From positions 189,135 through 253,134 of the forward strand of contig NZ_PYBV01000003.1 in the NCBI RefSeq assembly GCF_003205615.1: a DNA stretch of 64,000 nucleotides, given 5' to 3'. This stretch comes from Micromonospora arborensis (GTDB lineage: Bacteria; Actinomycetota; Actinomycetes; Mycobacteriales; Micromonosporaceae). Below are positions 15,735-25,826 of this stretch, one piece after another. Position numbers and translations under genes: made by a program. The notes beneath the pieces are model-generated. The model did no database searches, had not been told where the DNA came from, and saw only the letters and a program-made list of their open reading frames with translations. The number at the start of each line of letters is the position of its first letter. Position 1 is the first letter of the stretch.

Positions 15735-18248
15735 TCAGGCCAATCCGGCGCGGCGCAGGGCCTCCGCCATCGCGTCGTTGGCCGGCGCCGGAGCGCCCTG
15801 CCGCTGCTGCCCGCCCCGTCCGCCCTGACCACCGCGACCGCCGGACCCACCCTGGCTGCCGCCGCGACCGCCAGACCCACCTTGGCCTCCGGACCTGCCC
15901 TGGCCGCCGGACCCGCTCTGGCCGGCGCCGCGACCGCCGGACCCGCCGCGACCGTCCTGCCCGCCGCGACCGCCGGACCCGCCGCGACCGTCCTGCGGTC
16001 CGCGCTGCGCCGGGCCGCCGCGCCCCTCCTGGCTCGTCCGACCACCACCACCGGTGGCGGCCGGCTCGTCCTCCAGGCGCAGGGTCAGCGAGATGCGCTT
16101 ACGCGGTACGTCCACGTCGAGCACCCTGACCTTGACCACGTCACCGGACTTGACCACCTCGCGGGGGTCCTTCACGAAGGTGCGCGACATCGCCGAGACG
16201 TGCACCAGACCGTCCTGGTGCACCCCGACATCGACGAACGCGCCGAACGCGGCCACGTTGGTGACGACACCCTCGAGCACCATGCCCGGAACCAGGTCAC
16301 TGATCTTCTCCACCCCCTCGACGAAGGTGGCGGTGCGGAACTCCGGGCGAGGATCACGGCCCGGCTTCTCCAACTCGGCGAGGATGTCGGTGACGGTGGG
16401 CAGGCCGAACCGGTCGTCGACGAAGTCGGTGGCTCGCAACCCGCGCAGGATCCCACTCTTACCGATCACCGAACGCAGGTCCTGCCCGGTGCTGGTGAGG
16501 ATCCGGCGCACCACCGGGTACGCCTCGGGGTGCACGCTGGAGGAGTCCAACGGGTCGTCGCCGTCGGGGATGCGCAGGAAGCCGGCGCACTGCTCGAAGG
16601 CCTTCGGTCCGAGCCGCGCCACCTTCTTCAACTCGGTACGCGACCGGAACGGCCCGTTGGCGTCCCGGTGCAGCACGATGTTCTCGGCCAGCCCGGCGCC
16701 GATCCCGGAGACCCGGGTCAGCAGCGGCGCGGAAGCGGTGTTGACGTCGACCCCGACCGCGTTGACGCAGTCCTCCACGACCGCGTCCAGCGACCGGGAC
16801 AGCTTCACCTCGGACAGGTCGTGCTGGTACTGCCCGACCCCGATCGACCGGGGGTCGATCTTGACCAGCTCGGCGAGCGGGTCCTGGAGCCGCCGGGCGA
16901 TGGAGACCGCGCCGCGCAGCGACACGTCCATCCCGGGCAGCTCCTGCGAGGCGTACGCGGAGGCGGAGTAGACCGACGCCCCGGCCTCGGAGACCATCAC
17001 CTTGGTCAGGTTGAGCTGCGGGTGTCGCGCGATCAGGTCACCGGCCAGCTTGTCGGTCTCCCGCGAGGCGGTGCCGTTGCCGATCGCGATCAGCTCCACC
17101 CCGTGGGCCCCGGCCAGCCGGGCCAGGGTCTCGACCGACGCGTCCCACTGCCGACGCGGCTCGTGCGGGTAGATGGTGTCGGTGGCGAGCACCTTGCCGG
17201 TGGCGTCCACCACGGCCACCTTCACGCCGGTCCGCAGGCCCGGGTCCAGCCCCATCGTCGCCCGGGTGCCGGCCGGCGCGGCCAGCAGCAGGTCACGCAG
17301 GTTGGTGGCGAAGACGCGTACCGCCTCCTCCTCGGCGGCCTGCCACAACCGCATCCGCAGGTCCGCGCCGAGGTGGATGAGAATCCGGGTACGCCACGCC
17401 CAGCGGACCGTGTCGGCCAGCCAACGGTCGGCCGGGCGGCCCGCGTCGGACACCCCGAAGCGGCCGGCGATGGCCGCCTCGTACCGGGTGGGACCGGTCG
17501 GAACGGCGTCGGCCTCGCCAGCCTCCTCCGGCTCCATGGTCAGGTCGAGCACGCCCTCCTTCTCGCCCCGGAACATGGCCAGGATCCGGTGCGAGGGCAG
17601 CTTCGGGTACGGCTCGGAGAAGTCGAAGTAGTCGGCGAACTTGGCGCCGGCGGTCTCCTGACCGTCGCGTACCCGGGAAACCAGACGCCCCCGCGACCAC
17701 ATCTGCTCGCGCAGCGTGCCGATCAGGTCGGCGTCCTCCGCGAACGTCTCGATCAGGATCGCCCGCGCGCCTTCCAGCGCCGCCGCGGCGTCGGCGACGC
17801 CCTTCTCGGCGTCCACGAACCCGGCGGCGGTGGCCCGCGGGTCCTGGCTGGGGTCGGCCAGCAGCGTCTCGGCCAACGGCGCCAACCCGGCCTCCCGGGC
17901 GATCTGCGCACGCGTCCGCCGCTTCGGCTTGTACGGCAGGTAGATGTCCTCCAGCCGGGACTTCGAGTCGGCGGCCATGATCTGCGCTTCCAGAGCCTCG
18001 TCCAGCTTGCCCTGGCCGCGGATCGACTCCAGCACCGCGGCTCGCCGCTCGTCCAGCTCGCGTAGGTAGCGCAGCCGCTCCTCCAGCGTGCGTAGCTGGG
18101 TGTCGTCGAGCAGGCCGGTGGCCTCCTTGCGGTAACGGGCGATGAACGGCACGGTGGCGCCGCCGTCGAGCAGCTCCACGGCCGCCCGCACCTGACGCTC
18201 GGCCACGCCGAGCTCGTCGGCGATCCGCTGATGAACAGACTGGGTCAC
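15735..18248 (-). CDS. tex: Tex-family S1 RNA-binding transcription accessory protein
   Basis: This 837-aa protein has the full Tex order: helical N-terminus ([16 protein letters not shown]), YqgF/RuvX-like domain ([16 protein letters not shown] near residue 340), helix-hairpin-helix stretch ([20 protein letters not shown]) and an S1 domain near 650-720 ([21 protein letters not shown]). It binds nucleic acid and affects transcription. An unusual tail of ~109 residues (about 729-837) is built from Gly-Gly-Arg/Gln-Gly-Gly repeats and ends in a conserved-looking [12 protein letters not shown] helix; this makes it longer than the ~780-aa core. GTG 18248 is the start. Confidence 0.95.
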   Translation of the reverse strand: MTQSVHQRIADELGVAERQVRAAVELLDGGATVPFIARYRKEATGLLDDTQLRTLEERLRYLRELDERRAAVLESIRGQGKLDEALEAQIMAADSKSRLEDIYLPYKPKRRTRAQIAREAGLAPLAETLLADPSQDPRATAAGFVDAEKGVADAAAALEGARAILIETFAEDADLIGTLREQMWSRGRLVSRVRDGQETAGAKFADYFDFSEPYPKLPSHRILAMFRGEKEGVLDLTMEPEEAGEADAVPTGPTRYEAAIAGRFGVSDAGRPADRWLADTVRWAWRTRILIHLGADLRMRLWQAAEEEAVRVFATNLRDLLLAAPAGTRATMGLDPGLRTGVKVAVVDATGKVLATDTIYPHEPRRQWDASVETLARLAGAHGVELIAIGNGTASRETDKLAGDLIARHPQLNLTKVMVSEAGASVYSASAYASQELPGMDVSLRGAVSIARRLQDPLAELVKIDPRSIGVGQYQHDLSEVKLSRSLDAVVEDCVNAVGVDVNTASAPLLTRVSGIGAGLAENIVLHRDANGPFRSRTELKKVARLGPKAFEQCAGFLRIPDGDDPLDSSSVHPEAYPVVRRILTSTGQDLRSVIGKSGILRGLRATDFVDDRFGLPTVTDILAELEKPGRDPRPEFRTATFVEGVEKISDLVPGMVLEGVVTNVAAFGAFVDVGVHQDGLVHVSAMSRTFVKDPREVVKSGDVVKVRVLDVDVPRKRISLTLRLEDEPAATGGGGRTSQEGRGGPAQRGPQDGRGGSGGRGGQDGRGGSGGRGAGQSGSGGQGRSGGQGGSGGRGGSQGGSGGRGGQGGRGGQQRQGAPAPANDAMAEALRRAGLA

Positions 18249-18436
18249 GATCTCGATCCGCCTTCGACTCGATCCGCCTTCACAGAGCGGGTACCGCCCT
18301 GCATTGTGCCGGGCGGCCCGGTGCGCTGTCGCCGCGCCCGGCCGAGTTGATCCGTCCCGCCCGACGGGGCTGAACCGCCGTGCCCGGCCGGGCGACCCCG
18401 AGGCGGCCCCGGCGAGCCTGCGCTAGCGTGGCGATC

Positions 18437-19948
18437 ATGGAAACACCTGCGGAGCCGCGCGCCCGCCGGCTCTTCGGCGGCAGCGCCCGCGCCCTCGGCG
18501 ACCTCGCCGCCAACCCGTTCCGCGCCGACCGGGACCGGATCGTGGGCTCGCCGTTCTTCGCCCGCCTCGGCGGTGTCACCCAGGTGATCAGCCCGGTCGG
18601 TTCCGGCCTGCTGGTGCACAACCGGCTCACCCACAGCCTGAAGGTCGCCCAGGTCGGCCGGTCGGTCGCCGAGCGGCTGACGGCCGACGAACGAACGCGC
18701 GACCTGCTGGACAAGCTTGGCGGCTGCGACCCCGACGTGGTGGAGGCCGCCGCACTCGCCCATGACCTCGGCCACCCACCCTTCGGGCACCTGGGGGAGC
18801 GGGTGCTGGACCGGCTGGCCCGCCAACGCCTCGGCCTCACCGACGGTTTCGAGGGCAACGCCCAGTCGTACCGGATCGTCACCAGCACCGAGATCCGGGG
18901 CGCCGCCACCACCGGGTTGGACCTGACCGCGGCGGTCCGCGCGGCGATGCTGAAGTACCCGTGGACCCGGCTGGACCACCCCGACCCGCACCCGCGCACC
19001 ATGGACCCGCCGCCGCGCGGAGCCACCCCGCCGCCGGACGACCCGGAGAGCGGCTCGTCGAAGTTCGGCGCGTACCGCACCGAGCTGGACGACCTGCGGC
19101 AGGCGCGGGAGCCGTTCGCGGGTCGCATCCCGGACTGGCAGCAGACCGTGGAGGCGTCCGTGATGGACACCGCCGACGACATCGCGTACGCCATCCACGA
19201 CGTGGAGGACTTCTACCGGGTCGGTGTGCTCCAACAGGGGTCGGTCTCCGCCGAGCTGATGGCCTGGCAGCGGGAGAGCGGGCAACTCCGGGCGATCACC
19301 GACGCGGCGCTGGCCACCGCGGCCCGCCGACCCGGGGCGGCGATCGAGCGGCTGCGTCGTCAACTGCACCGCAAGGACGCCTGGATCGCCGACGACGACG
19401 CCTTCGCCGCCGCCGTCGAGCACGTCCGCGAGGAACTGGTCGACGGGCTGCTGGCGATGCCGTTCGACGGATCGATCGAGGCCGAGCAGTACGTGGCACG
19501 GTTCTCCGCCCGCTGGTCCACCCGGTTCGTCGAGGCGATCACGGTGACCGACCAGCCCTCGGTGCGCTCCGGGTACGTACTGCTGGGCTGCGCGCAGTGG
19601 CACGAGGTCCAGGTGTTGAAGTTCGTCCACCACCGGTTCGTGCTGGCCCGGCCGGATCTCGCCCTGCACCAGCGTGGTCAGGCCCGGCTGCTGGGCACCC
19701 TGGTCGAGGCGCTCTGGGAGTGGCTGCTCGACCCGGAGGAGGAGTCGCGGCTACCCCGCCGACTGCACGACCTGGTCGAGTTGGCCGAGGCGGAGCTGCA
19801 CCCGCGTACCCCGGACCGGATCGGTCGAGCCCGGGGGCGGGCCATCGTGGATTTCGTCGCGCAGCTCACCGACGGTCAGGCGGTGGCCATGCTGGACGCG
19901 CTCTCCGGCCGGTCCGGTGCCCTCTGGACCGACGCCTTCGTGCTCTGA
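18437..19948 (+). CDS. dgt: Deoxyguanosinetriphosphate triphosphohydrolase
   Basis: This 503-aa HD-domain enzyme hydrolyses dGTP to deoxyguanosine and triphosphate. The metal-binding residues are visible in HNRLTHSLKVAQVGR and AALAHDLGHPPFGHLGE near residues 72-120, and VMDTADDIAYAIHDVEDF supplies the distal Asp. A TAGCGT -10 box lies 7 nt before ATG 18437, so the mRNA is probably leaderless; the frame upstream has no family similarity. Convergent with the MBL hydrolase gene. Confidence 0.93.
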   Translation: METPAEPRARRLFGGSARALGDLAANPFRADRDRIVGSPFFARLGGVTQVISPVGSGLLVHNRLTHSLKVAQVGRSVAERLTADERTRDLLDKLGGCDPDVVEAAALAHDLGHPPFGHLGERVLDRLARQRLGLTDGFEGNAQSYRIVTSTEIRGAATTGLDLTAAVRAAMLKYPWTRLDHPDPHPRTMDPPPRGATPPPDDPESGSSKFGAYRTELDDLRQAREPFAGRIPDWQQTVEASVMDTADDIAYAIHDVEDFYRVGVLQQGSVSAELMAWQRESGQLRAITDAALATAARRPGAAIERLRRQLHRKDAWIADDDAFAAAVEHVREELVDGLLAMPFDGSIEAEQYVARFSARWSTRFVEAITVTDQPSVRSGYVLLGCAQWHEVQVLKFVHHRFVLARPDLALHQRGQARLLGTLVEALWEWLLDPEEESRLPRRLHDLVELAEAELHPRTPDRIGRARGRAIVDFVAQLTDGQAVAMLDALSGRSGALWTDAFVL

Positions 19949-19991
19949 GCCGAATCAGGCGAGCCCGCTCTGGCCCAGGCGACGGTCAGGA

Positions 19992-21134
19992 TCAGGCGAC
20001 GGCCTGCCACCAGCCGTCGACGGCGGGTGGCTCGTCGACCACCACCCGCTCGCCGGGACGGGGCACGGCGAGGCGTACGTCGCGGGCCTTCGCCTCGGCC
20101 CACAGCCGGTCGACCGGCTCGGACCAGTCGTGCAGGGCCAGGTTGAACGTCGCCCAGTGAACCGGGACGAACAGCCCGCCCCGCAGGTCGAGGTGGGCGC
20201 TGACCGCCTCCTCGGGGAACATGTGGATCGTCGGCCAGGCCCGGTCGTACGCGCCGATCTGCATCAGCGTCACGTCGAACGGCCCGTGCTCGGCGCCGAT
20301 CGCCGCGTACCCGTCGAAGTAGCCGGAGTCGCCGGTGTAGAAGACCTTGCGGCGGGCCCCGGCCACCACCCAGGAGCTCCAGAGCGTGCCGTCGCGACGC
20401 AGCCCCCGGCCGGAGAAGTGCTGGGCGGCGGTGGCGGTGATCTCCAGGCCGGCGACCTGGTGCGACTCGGACCAGTCCAGCTCGATGATCCGGTCGGCGG
20501 GTACGCCCCAACGGTCCAGGTGCGCGCCCACACCGAGCGGCACCAGGAACGGCGCGGACTGCCCGGCGAGCAGCGCCCGCACGGTCGGCATGTCCAGGTG
20601 GTCGTAGTGGTCGTGTGAGATCAGGATGGCGTCCAGCGGGGGCAGTTCGTCCAGGCGTACCGGCGGCTCGTGCAGCCGGCGGGGGCCGACCAGATTCGAG
20701 GGGGAGCACCGCTCGCTCCACACCGGGTCGAGCAGCACCCGCCGGCCCTCGATCTCGATGAGCGTCGAGGCGTGGCCGTACCAGACGATGTTGAGCTCGT
20801 CGGCGGTGTCGGCGGGCCGCGGTGTGCTGGGGCGCAGCAGCGGCACGGGTGCGGTCGGACGCCGCTTCTGCTTGCCGAAGATCAGCTCGCGGAGCAGGTT
20901 GCGGCCCGGCTCGGCGACCATCGTGCGGGTGCCGGCCTGGTTGTGGAAGGTGCCCTCGCGAAACTGGGGCGAGCGGGCCGCCCGTTCGGCTCGGGCCCCG
21001 CTGAGCCGGCCACCGAGCGCCGCCGGGACATCTCGGGCGACCCACGCCAGGCCGGCCAACGCGGCCAGCCCGGCCGCGCCCCGCATCCGCCGCCCGAGCG
21101 ACCGTTCGACGTCCGTGCTCTGCGCTCGCGCCAT
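19992..21134 (-). CDS. MBL-fold metallohydrolase (UlaG/NAPE-PLD-like)
   Basis: This 380-aa protein has a metallo-beta-lactamase fold. Metal ligands are seen in ILISHDHYDHLDMPT, AQHFSGRG, FYTGDSGYFDG and VPVHWATFNL, the arrangement found in NAPE-PLD/RomA-like hydrolases. An N-terminal basic region followed by a hydrophobic stretch (AAGLAALAGLAWVARDVPAA) may anchor it at the membrane. The substrate is unknown; phosphodiester or lipid-like substrates are typical for relatives. Confidence 0.88.
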   Translation of the reverse strand: MARAQSTDVERSLGRRMRGAAGLAALAGLAWVARDVPAALGGRLSGARAERAARSPQFREGTFHNQAGTRTMVAEPGRNLLRELIFGKQKRRPTAPVPLLRPSTPRPADTADELNIVWYGHASTLIEIEGRRVLLDPVWSERCSPSNLVGPRRLHEPPVRLDELPPLDAILISHDHYDHLDMPTVRALLAGQSAPFLVPLGVGAHLDRWGVPADRIIELDWSESHQVAGLEITATAAQHFSGRGLRRDGTLWSSWVVAGARRKVFYTGDSGYFDGYAAIGAEHGPFDVTLMQIGAYDRAWPTIHMFPEEAVSAHLDLRGGLFVPVHWATFNLALHDWSEPVDRLWAEAKARDVRLAVPRPGERVVVDEPPAVDGWWQAVA

Positions 21135-21206
21135 TGCCGTCCCTCCGCCGTGTCCGCCCTACACGGTAGTCACCCGAGCCAACCCGTGCTTGGGCGGTTC
21201 GCCACG

Positions 21207-21239
21207 CCGGGTCGGTCGCACCAACGGCGACCGACCCGG
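21207..21239 (-). terminator. Hairpin terminator downstream of beta-lactamase-like gene
   Basis: A perfect 13-bp stem (21207-21219 with 21227-21239) and 7-nt loop lie 10 nt past the stop of the minus-strand gene at 21249. Confidence 0.75.
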
Positions 21240-21248
21240 GGACAGGCC

Positions 21249-22253
21249 CTAGCCGCCGTTGCTGGGGCGCGGCGCGTTGATCCGGAACGTCTTGCCCGCG
21301 CCCGCGATCCGGTCCACCGCGGCCAGGAACTTGGGGCCCATGGCGGCCCGGGCCTGCACCGCCGGGTGGGTGGCGCCGAAGTCCTCCGGGTTGGCCTGCC
21401 CGTCGGCGAAGAGCGCGTAGGTGAGCACCGCCGCGCCGGACCGGTCGAAGATCACACCAGCCTCGTGCCGGGCGTCGCCGTACCAACCGGCCTTCGTGGC
21501 GATCCGCGCCCGCTCGTCGGAGGACATGGTGCGCCGAATGCCGTCGGTGAACGCGATCGGGGAGCGCAGCAGACCCAGCAGGTACGTCGTCGAGGCGGGG
21601 GAGAGCAGGGTGCCGCCGACCAGGGCCCGCAGCAGGTCGTGCGTCTCCCGGGGAGTGCTGGTGCCGAGGAAGTACCGGTTCGGGTTGGCCACCAACTGGA
21701 CCTGGGTGTTCGGGAAACCCTTGGCGACCAGGATGGAGTTGATCTCGGCGGCCGGGCAGACCAGCCCGCACAGCCGCACCGACGTGTCGTCGGAGACCGT
21801 CAGGAAGGTGGCCAGCACATGCCCGAGGGTCACACTGCTCGGGTACGCGCCGTCCAGGCTGAAGATGCCGTCCCCGCCGGGCACGACGATCTCCGCGGTC
21901 ACCTCGACCCGCTGGTCCAGGGTGAGCAGCCCCCGGTCGACCTTGTCGAGCACCGCCGTGGCGACCGCGATCTTGTTGACGCTGTACGCCTCGATCCGCC
22001 GGTCCGCGTCGGCCTCCACCGAGACCACCGGCGTGCCGGACGGGTCGGCCACGCTGACGTACGCCTGCCAGTTGCCGCCGGCCTCGGCGCTGTGCTTGCT
22101 GAAGACGGTGGCGACCCGACGGGCGGCCCGGGCGGGAGTCGTCGGCGCGGCCTCGGTGGCCTCGGCGGCGCTCGCCGGGGCCGCAGCGCCCAACACCGTG
22201 CCGGCGGTGGCCATCGTGCCCAACCCGAGCGCCGTTCTGCGGTTCAGTCGCAT
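21249..22253 (-). CDS. Tat-exported class A beta-lactamase-like serine hydrolase
   Basis: This 334-aa protein has a twin-arginine signal (NRRTALGLG, hydrophobic stretch, PASAAEA cut region at ~30). The SxxK nucleophile motif is S91-V-N-K94 in IEAYSVNKIAVA, and ARIATKAGWYGDARHEAG carries a KTG-like box. Relatives include class A beta-lactamases and related secreted hydrolases, so resistance is possible but unproven. ATG 22253 is used with GGGGAG upstream; the frame extends to 22403 without similarity. Confidence 0.85.
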   Translation of the reverse strand: MRLNRRTALGLGTMATAGTVLGAAAPASAAEATEAAPTTPARAARRVATVFSKHSAEAGGNWQAYVSVADPSGTPVVSVEADADRRIEAYSVNKIAVATAVLDKVDRGLLTLDQRVEVTAEIVVPGGDGIFSLDGAYPSSVTLGHVLATFLTVSDDTSVRLCGLVCPAAEINSILVAKGFPNTQVQLVANPNRYFLGTSTPRETHDLLRALVGGTLLSPASTTYLLGLLRSPIAFTDGIRRTMSSDERARIATKAGWYGDARHEAGVIFDRSGAAVLTYALFADGQANPEDFGATHPAVQARAAMGPKFLAAVDRIAGAGKTFRINAPRPSNGG

Positions 22254-22424
22254 GATGAATCGTCTCCCCATCGTGGTGCTGCCAGAGCGCTTGCTGGCCC
22301 ACCACCCTAGGCGAGTTGATCGATGCACGATGGCCCCCGAACCGTTCCGAACAGTCCCGAACAGGTCAGCCGAACCGTCGGCGCAGTGCGGCACCCACCG
22401 CACCGACGATCACGACCACCCGAC

Positions 22425-23609
22425 TCACGGTTCGAGCACGACCTTGATGCAGCCGTCCTCCTTCTTCTGGAACATCTCGTACGCCTGCGGCGCCCGCGCC
22501 AACGGCAACCGGTGGGTACGCAGGTCCTCCACACCCAGCGGGTCGTCGTCGCCGGCGAGCAGCGGCAGGATCTCGTCAGTCCACCGGCGCACGTGACACT
22601 GCCCCATCCGCAACTGGATGCCCCGGTCGAACATCTCCATCAGCGGCATCGGATCGGCCTCGCCGCCGTACACGCCGGAGACCGACACGGTGCCACCGCG
22701 GCGAACCGCCTTGACCGCGGCGTGCAGAACGGAGAGACGGTCCACGCCCACCCGGTCGGTCATCGTCTGGGCCAGTTTGTCCGGCAGTAGCCCCACGGCG
22801 GTGTGGGCCAGCTTGCCCACCGGCGAACCGTGCGCCTCCATCCCGACCGCGTCGATCACCGCGTCCGGGCCGCGCCCGTCCACCAGGTCGATCAGCGCGC
22901 CCGGCACATCGGACAGTTCGCGGACGTCGAGCACCTCGATGCCGTGCCGGCGGGCCAGCTCCAGACGCTCCGGCACCAGGTCCAGCCCGATCACCCGGCC
23001 GGCACCGAGATGGCGGCCGATCCGGGCGCAGAACTGGCCCACCGGGCCCAGCCCGAACACGGCCAGAGTGCCGCCGGGCGGAGTGTCCGCGTACGCCACC
23101 GCCTGCCAGGCGGTCGGCAGGATGTCGGAAAGGTAGAGGTAACGCTCGTCAGCGCCGGTCTGCGGAATCTTGATCGGCCCGAAGTGGGCCTGCGGGACGC
23201 GCAGGTACTCAGCCTGCCCGCCGGGCACCGAACCATAGAGTGCGGTGTAGCCGAACAGGGCCGCGCCCTTGCCCGCACCGGTGACCTGGGTCGTCTCGCA
23301 CTGCGCGTACAGCTGACGCCGGCACATCCAGCAGCTGCCGCAGGCGATGTTGAACGGCACCACCACCCGATCGCCCGGCTTGAGCCCGGTCACCTCCGAC
23401 CCGACCTCCTCGACGATGCCCATCGGTTCGTGGCCCAGCACGTCACCGGGCTTCAGGTACGGCCCGAGCACCTCGTACAGGTGCAGGTCCGAGCCACAGA
23501 TCGCCGTCGACGTGATCTTCACGATCGCGTCGGTCGGCTCCTCGATCCGAGGATCCGGCACCTCCTCGACCCGTACGTCCCGCTTGCCCTGCCAGGTCAG
23601 CGCCTTCAT
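22425..23609 (-). CDS. Zinc-dependent alcohol dehydrogenase, formaldehyde-dehydrogenase-like
   Basis: This 394-aa medium-chain dehydrogenase has a catalytic-zinc site from AICGSDLHLY (Cys) and GHEPMGIVEEVG (His, Glu), and structural-zinc cysteines in CGSCWMCRRQLYAQCE. The nucleotide site is LAVFGLGPVGQFCARIG. Length and the long insert before the Rossmann domain match the glutathione-independent formaldehyde dehydrogenase-like group. Substrate is unproven. No operon partner is seen; the gene is followed by the repeat island on one side and the beta-lactamase-like gene on the other. Confidence 0.9.
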   Translation of the reverse strand: MKALTWQGKRDVRVEEVPDPRIEEPTDAIVKITSTAICGSDLHLYEVLGPYLKPGDVLGHEPMGIVEEVGSEVTGLKPGDRVVVPFNIACGSCWMCRRQLYAQCETTQVTGAGKGAALFGYTALYGSVPGGQAEYLRVPQAHFGPIKIPQTGADERYLYLSDILPTAWQAVAYADTPPGGTLAVFGLGPVGQFCARIGRHLGAGRVIGLDLVPERLELARRHGIEVLDVRELSDVPGALIDLVDGRGPDAVIDAVGMEAHGSPVGKLAHTAVGLLPDKLAQTMTDRVGVDRLSVLHAAVKAVRRGGTVSVSGVYGGEADPMPLMEMFDRGIQLRMGQCHVRRWTDEILPLLAGDDDPLGVEDLRTHRLPLARAPQAYEMFQKKEDGCIKVVLEP

Positions 23610-23867
23610 GTCCCTCGTCCCCTCTCGCCCTCTCGCGGCCGTCTCGGGAGACTGCTACCCGGGCTCAGACGCTTGAACCGGGTCGCGTTGCGGGGTCCTT
23701 CTGGTCTCATCTCTCGGGTTCGTCGGTGGTTGCGGTTGGGGCTGGGGGCGACCGTCCCCGGCTCCGGGCGGTCAGGCTTGATCCCTGCGCCGGGAACGGT
23801 CGCCCCCAGCCCGGGATGGCCGCCGCCCGCCCGTCCGCCGCCCGCCCGTCCGGCGCGAGCGCGACCG

Positions 23868-24015
23868 CAGGACTCGCGCCCTATGCCCCTTTTGTCGAGG
23901 CAGCCGCCCGGAGGTCGTCACCCCGTGGCGAGGGTGGCGGTCATGATCGACTCCAGGTCGCCGACATGGCGCTATCCAGGCGGCCGGACACCGCCACATC
24001 GGCGATCTGGAGTCG
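23868..24015. repeat. ~150-bp direct repeat, unit 1 (ends in 71-bp palindrome)
   Basis: It starts CAGGACTCGCGCCCTATGCC and ends in a palindromic element at 23945-24015 that has lost its terminal GATC. Confidence 0.85.
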
Positions 24016-24084
24016 CCCGCCCGCCCGTCCGCGCGCCGCCCGCCCGCTCGCCGGCCGCCCACTCGTCCCGTGGGAGCTCGGCTG

Positions 24085-24234
24085 CAGGACTCGCGCCCTA
24101 TGCCCCTTTTGTCGAGGCAGCCGCTCGGAGGCCAGCACCCCTGCCGAAGGCGGCGGCCATGATCCACTCCGGGTCGCCGACATGGCGCTATCCAGGCGGC
24201 CGGACACCGCCATGTCGGCGATCTGGAGTGGATC
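24085..24234. repeat. ~150-bp direct repeat, unit 2 (ends in 74-bp palindrome)
   Basis: It has the same head as unit 1 but a divergent middle. The palindrome 24161-24234 is complete, with GATCCACTCC and its complement at the ends. Confidence 0.85.
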
Positions 24235-24317
24235 ATGTGCCCGCTCGCCGCCCATGCGCCCGCTCGCTCGCTCGTCTGGACATCTGGCTGCTGCCCGTGG
24301 GTCCAGCGAATTCGGCT

Positions 24318-24469
24318 GAGGGACTCGCGCCCTATGCCACTTTTGTCGAGGCAGTCGCCCGGAGGTCGTCACCCCGTGGCGAGGGTGGCGGTCATGATCG
24401 ACTCCAGGTCGCCGACATGGCGCTATCCAAGCGGCCAGACACCGCCACATCGGCGATCTGGAGTCGATC
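24318..24469. repeat. ~150-bp direct repeat, unit 3 (ends in 74-bp palindrome)
   Basis: It is nearly identical to unit 1 through the whole length. The palindrome 24396-24469 is complete, with GATCGACTCC ends. Confidence 0.85.
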
Positions 24470-24572
24470 GCCCGCTCGCCGCCCGCTCGCCGCCCGCTCG
24501 CCGCCCGCTCGCCGCCCGCTCGCCGCCCGCTCGCCGCCCGCTCGCCGCCCGCTCGCCGCCCGCTCGCTGGCC
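24470..24572. repeat. 11-bp tandem repeat (CGCCGCCCGCT)
   Basis: About nine near-perfect head-to-tail units run directly after unit 3, with no spacers. Confidence 0.85.
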
Positions 24573-25006
24573 GCCCGCCCGCCCGCTCGCCCGTCCGGGC
24601 TGAGCCGGGCTGAGCCGGACTGGGTCGGGCTGGGCCGTGTCGGCTTGGGTGGGCACGGGTCGGGCTGGCTTGGTTGGGCACGGGTCGGGTCGGGCTGTGT
24701 CGGCTGGGGCCGGGGCTGTGTCGGCTGGGACTGGGCGGGCTGGATCGTGCTCGGATGGGTCGCCCTGCTCGGGCTCGCGCCTCGGCCAGACTCCACCAGC
24801 AACTCGACGATCGGAAGCTACCGCCGTACCGCAAAAGGGACCGCAACGAGCGGACGAGCCGGGACCAAGGTCAGGGCTGGGGCGACCGTCCCCGGCGGAG
24901 GGATCAAGCCTGACCGCCCGGAGCCGGGGACGGTCGCCCCAGCCCCACCGCAACCACTCGCCGACGCCGCCGAAAGCCGAAAGCCGAAATCGCACGACGC
25001 CCAACG

Positions 25007-25050
25007 CCAGACCGCCGTACCCCCGAGAGGTGCGGGGTACGGCGGTCTGG
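25007..25050 (-). terminator. Terminator hairpin of the sdhCAB operon
   Basis: A perfect 17-bp stem (25007-25023 with 25034-25050) and 10-nt loop lie 15 nt beyond the sdhB stop. Confidence 0.85.
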
Positions 25051-25065
25051 ATGGCGCGGCGGATC

Positions 25066-25826
25066 TCAGGAGCCGGGGGTGTTGCCGGCTCCCTTGGCGG
25101 TGGCCGCGAGGTAGTCGCGGTTGAGGCGGCCGATGGTGTTCAGCGGGATGCCCTTCGGGCAGGCCGGGGTGCATTCGCCGGCGTTGGTGCAGCCGCCGAA
25201 GCCGGCCTCGTCGTGCGCGTCGACCATGCCGATCACCCGGGTGTACCGCTCCGGCTGGCCCTGGGGCAGGAGCGAGAGCTGGGTGAGTTTGGCGGCGGTG
25301 AAGAGCATGCCGGAGCCGTTCGGGCAGGCTGCTACGCAGGCGCCGCAGCCGATGCAGGCCGCCGCCTCGAAAGCGGCGTCCGCGTTGGCCTTGGCCACCG
25401 GGGTGGAGTGCGCCTCGGGCGCGCTGCCGGTCGGCGCGGTGACGTAGCCACCGGCGGCGATGATCTTGTCGAAGGCGTTCCGGTTGACGACCAGGTCCTT
25501 GACGACCGGGAAGGCGCTGGCCCGCCACGGTTCGATGTCGATCGTCTCGCCGTCCTTGAACTGCCGCATGTGCAACTGGCACGCCGTGGTGCCGCGCTGC
25601 GGCCCGTGCGCGTCCCCGTTGATCATCAGGCCGCACATGCCGCAGATGCCTTCGCGGCAGTCGTGGTCGAACGCCACCGGGTCCTCGCCGGCGAGGATCA
25701 GCCGCTCGTTGAGTACGTCGAGCATCTCCAGGAACGACATGTCCGGGGACACGTCGTCGACCGGGTAGGTCACCATCCGACCCTTGTCCTCAGGGCCCTT
25801 CTGGCGCCAGATGCGCAGGGTCAGGT

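Larger units (their letters stand above)
23728..24957. repeat. 1.2-kb non-coding island bounded by ~85-bp inverted repeats
   Basis: The arms 23728-23813 and 24874-24957 are near-identical in opposite orientation, both carrying the core GGCGACCGTCCCCGG and GGTCAGGCTTGATC. Each arm is itself a long hairpin (a ~24-bp stem in the left arm with one mismatch). Between the arms lie three ~150-bp direct repeats, an 11-bp tandem array and a G/T-rich plus strand at 24600-24760. Long frames cross the region, but their proteins are low-complexity Pro/Arg/Ala strings that follow the repeats, so no gene is called. Confidence 0.85.

Noticed and set aside
19876..22305. 809-aa minus-strand frame across the MBL and beta-lactamase-like genes
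   Set aside because: It overlaps two well-supported genes in another phase and has no recognisable domain.
24470..24572. Possible CRISPR array
   Set aside because: The 11-bp units are directly adjacent with no unique spacers; the same holds for the arrays at 15478 and 43291.
22803..25124. 773-aa plus-strand frame across the repeat island
   Set aside because: It covers the antisense of the dehydrogenase gene and the repeats; its protein only reflects repeat units (Ala/Arg/Pro strings).
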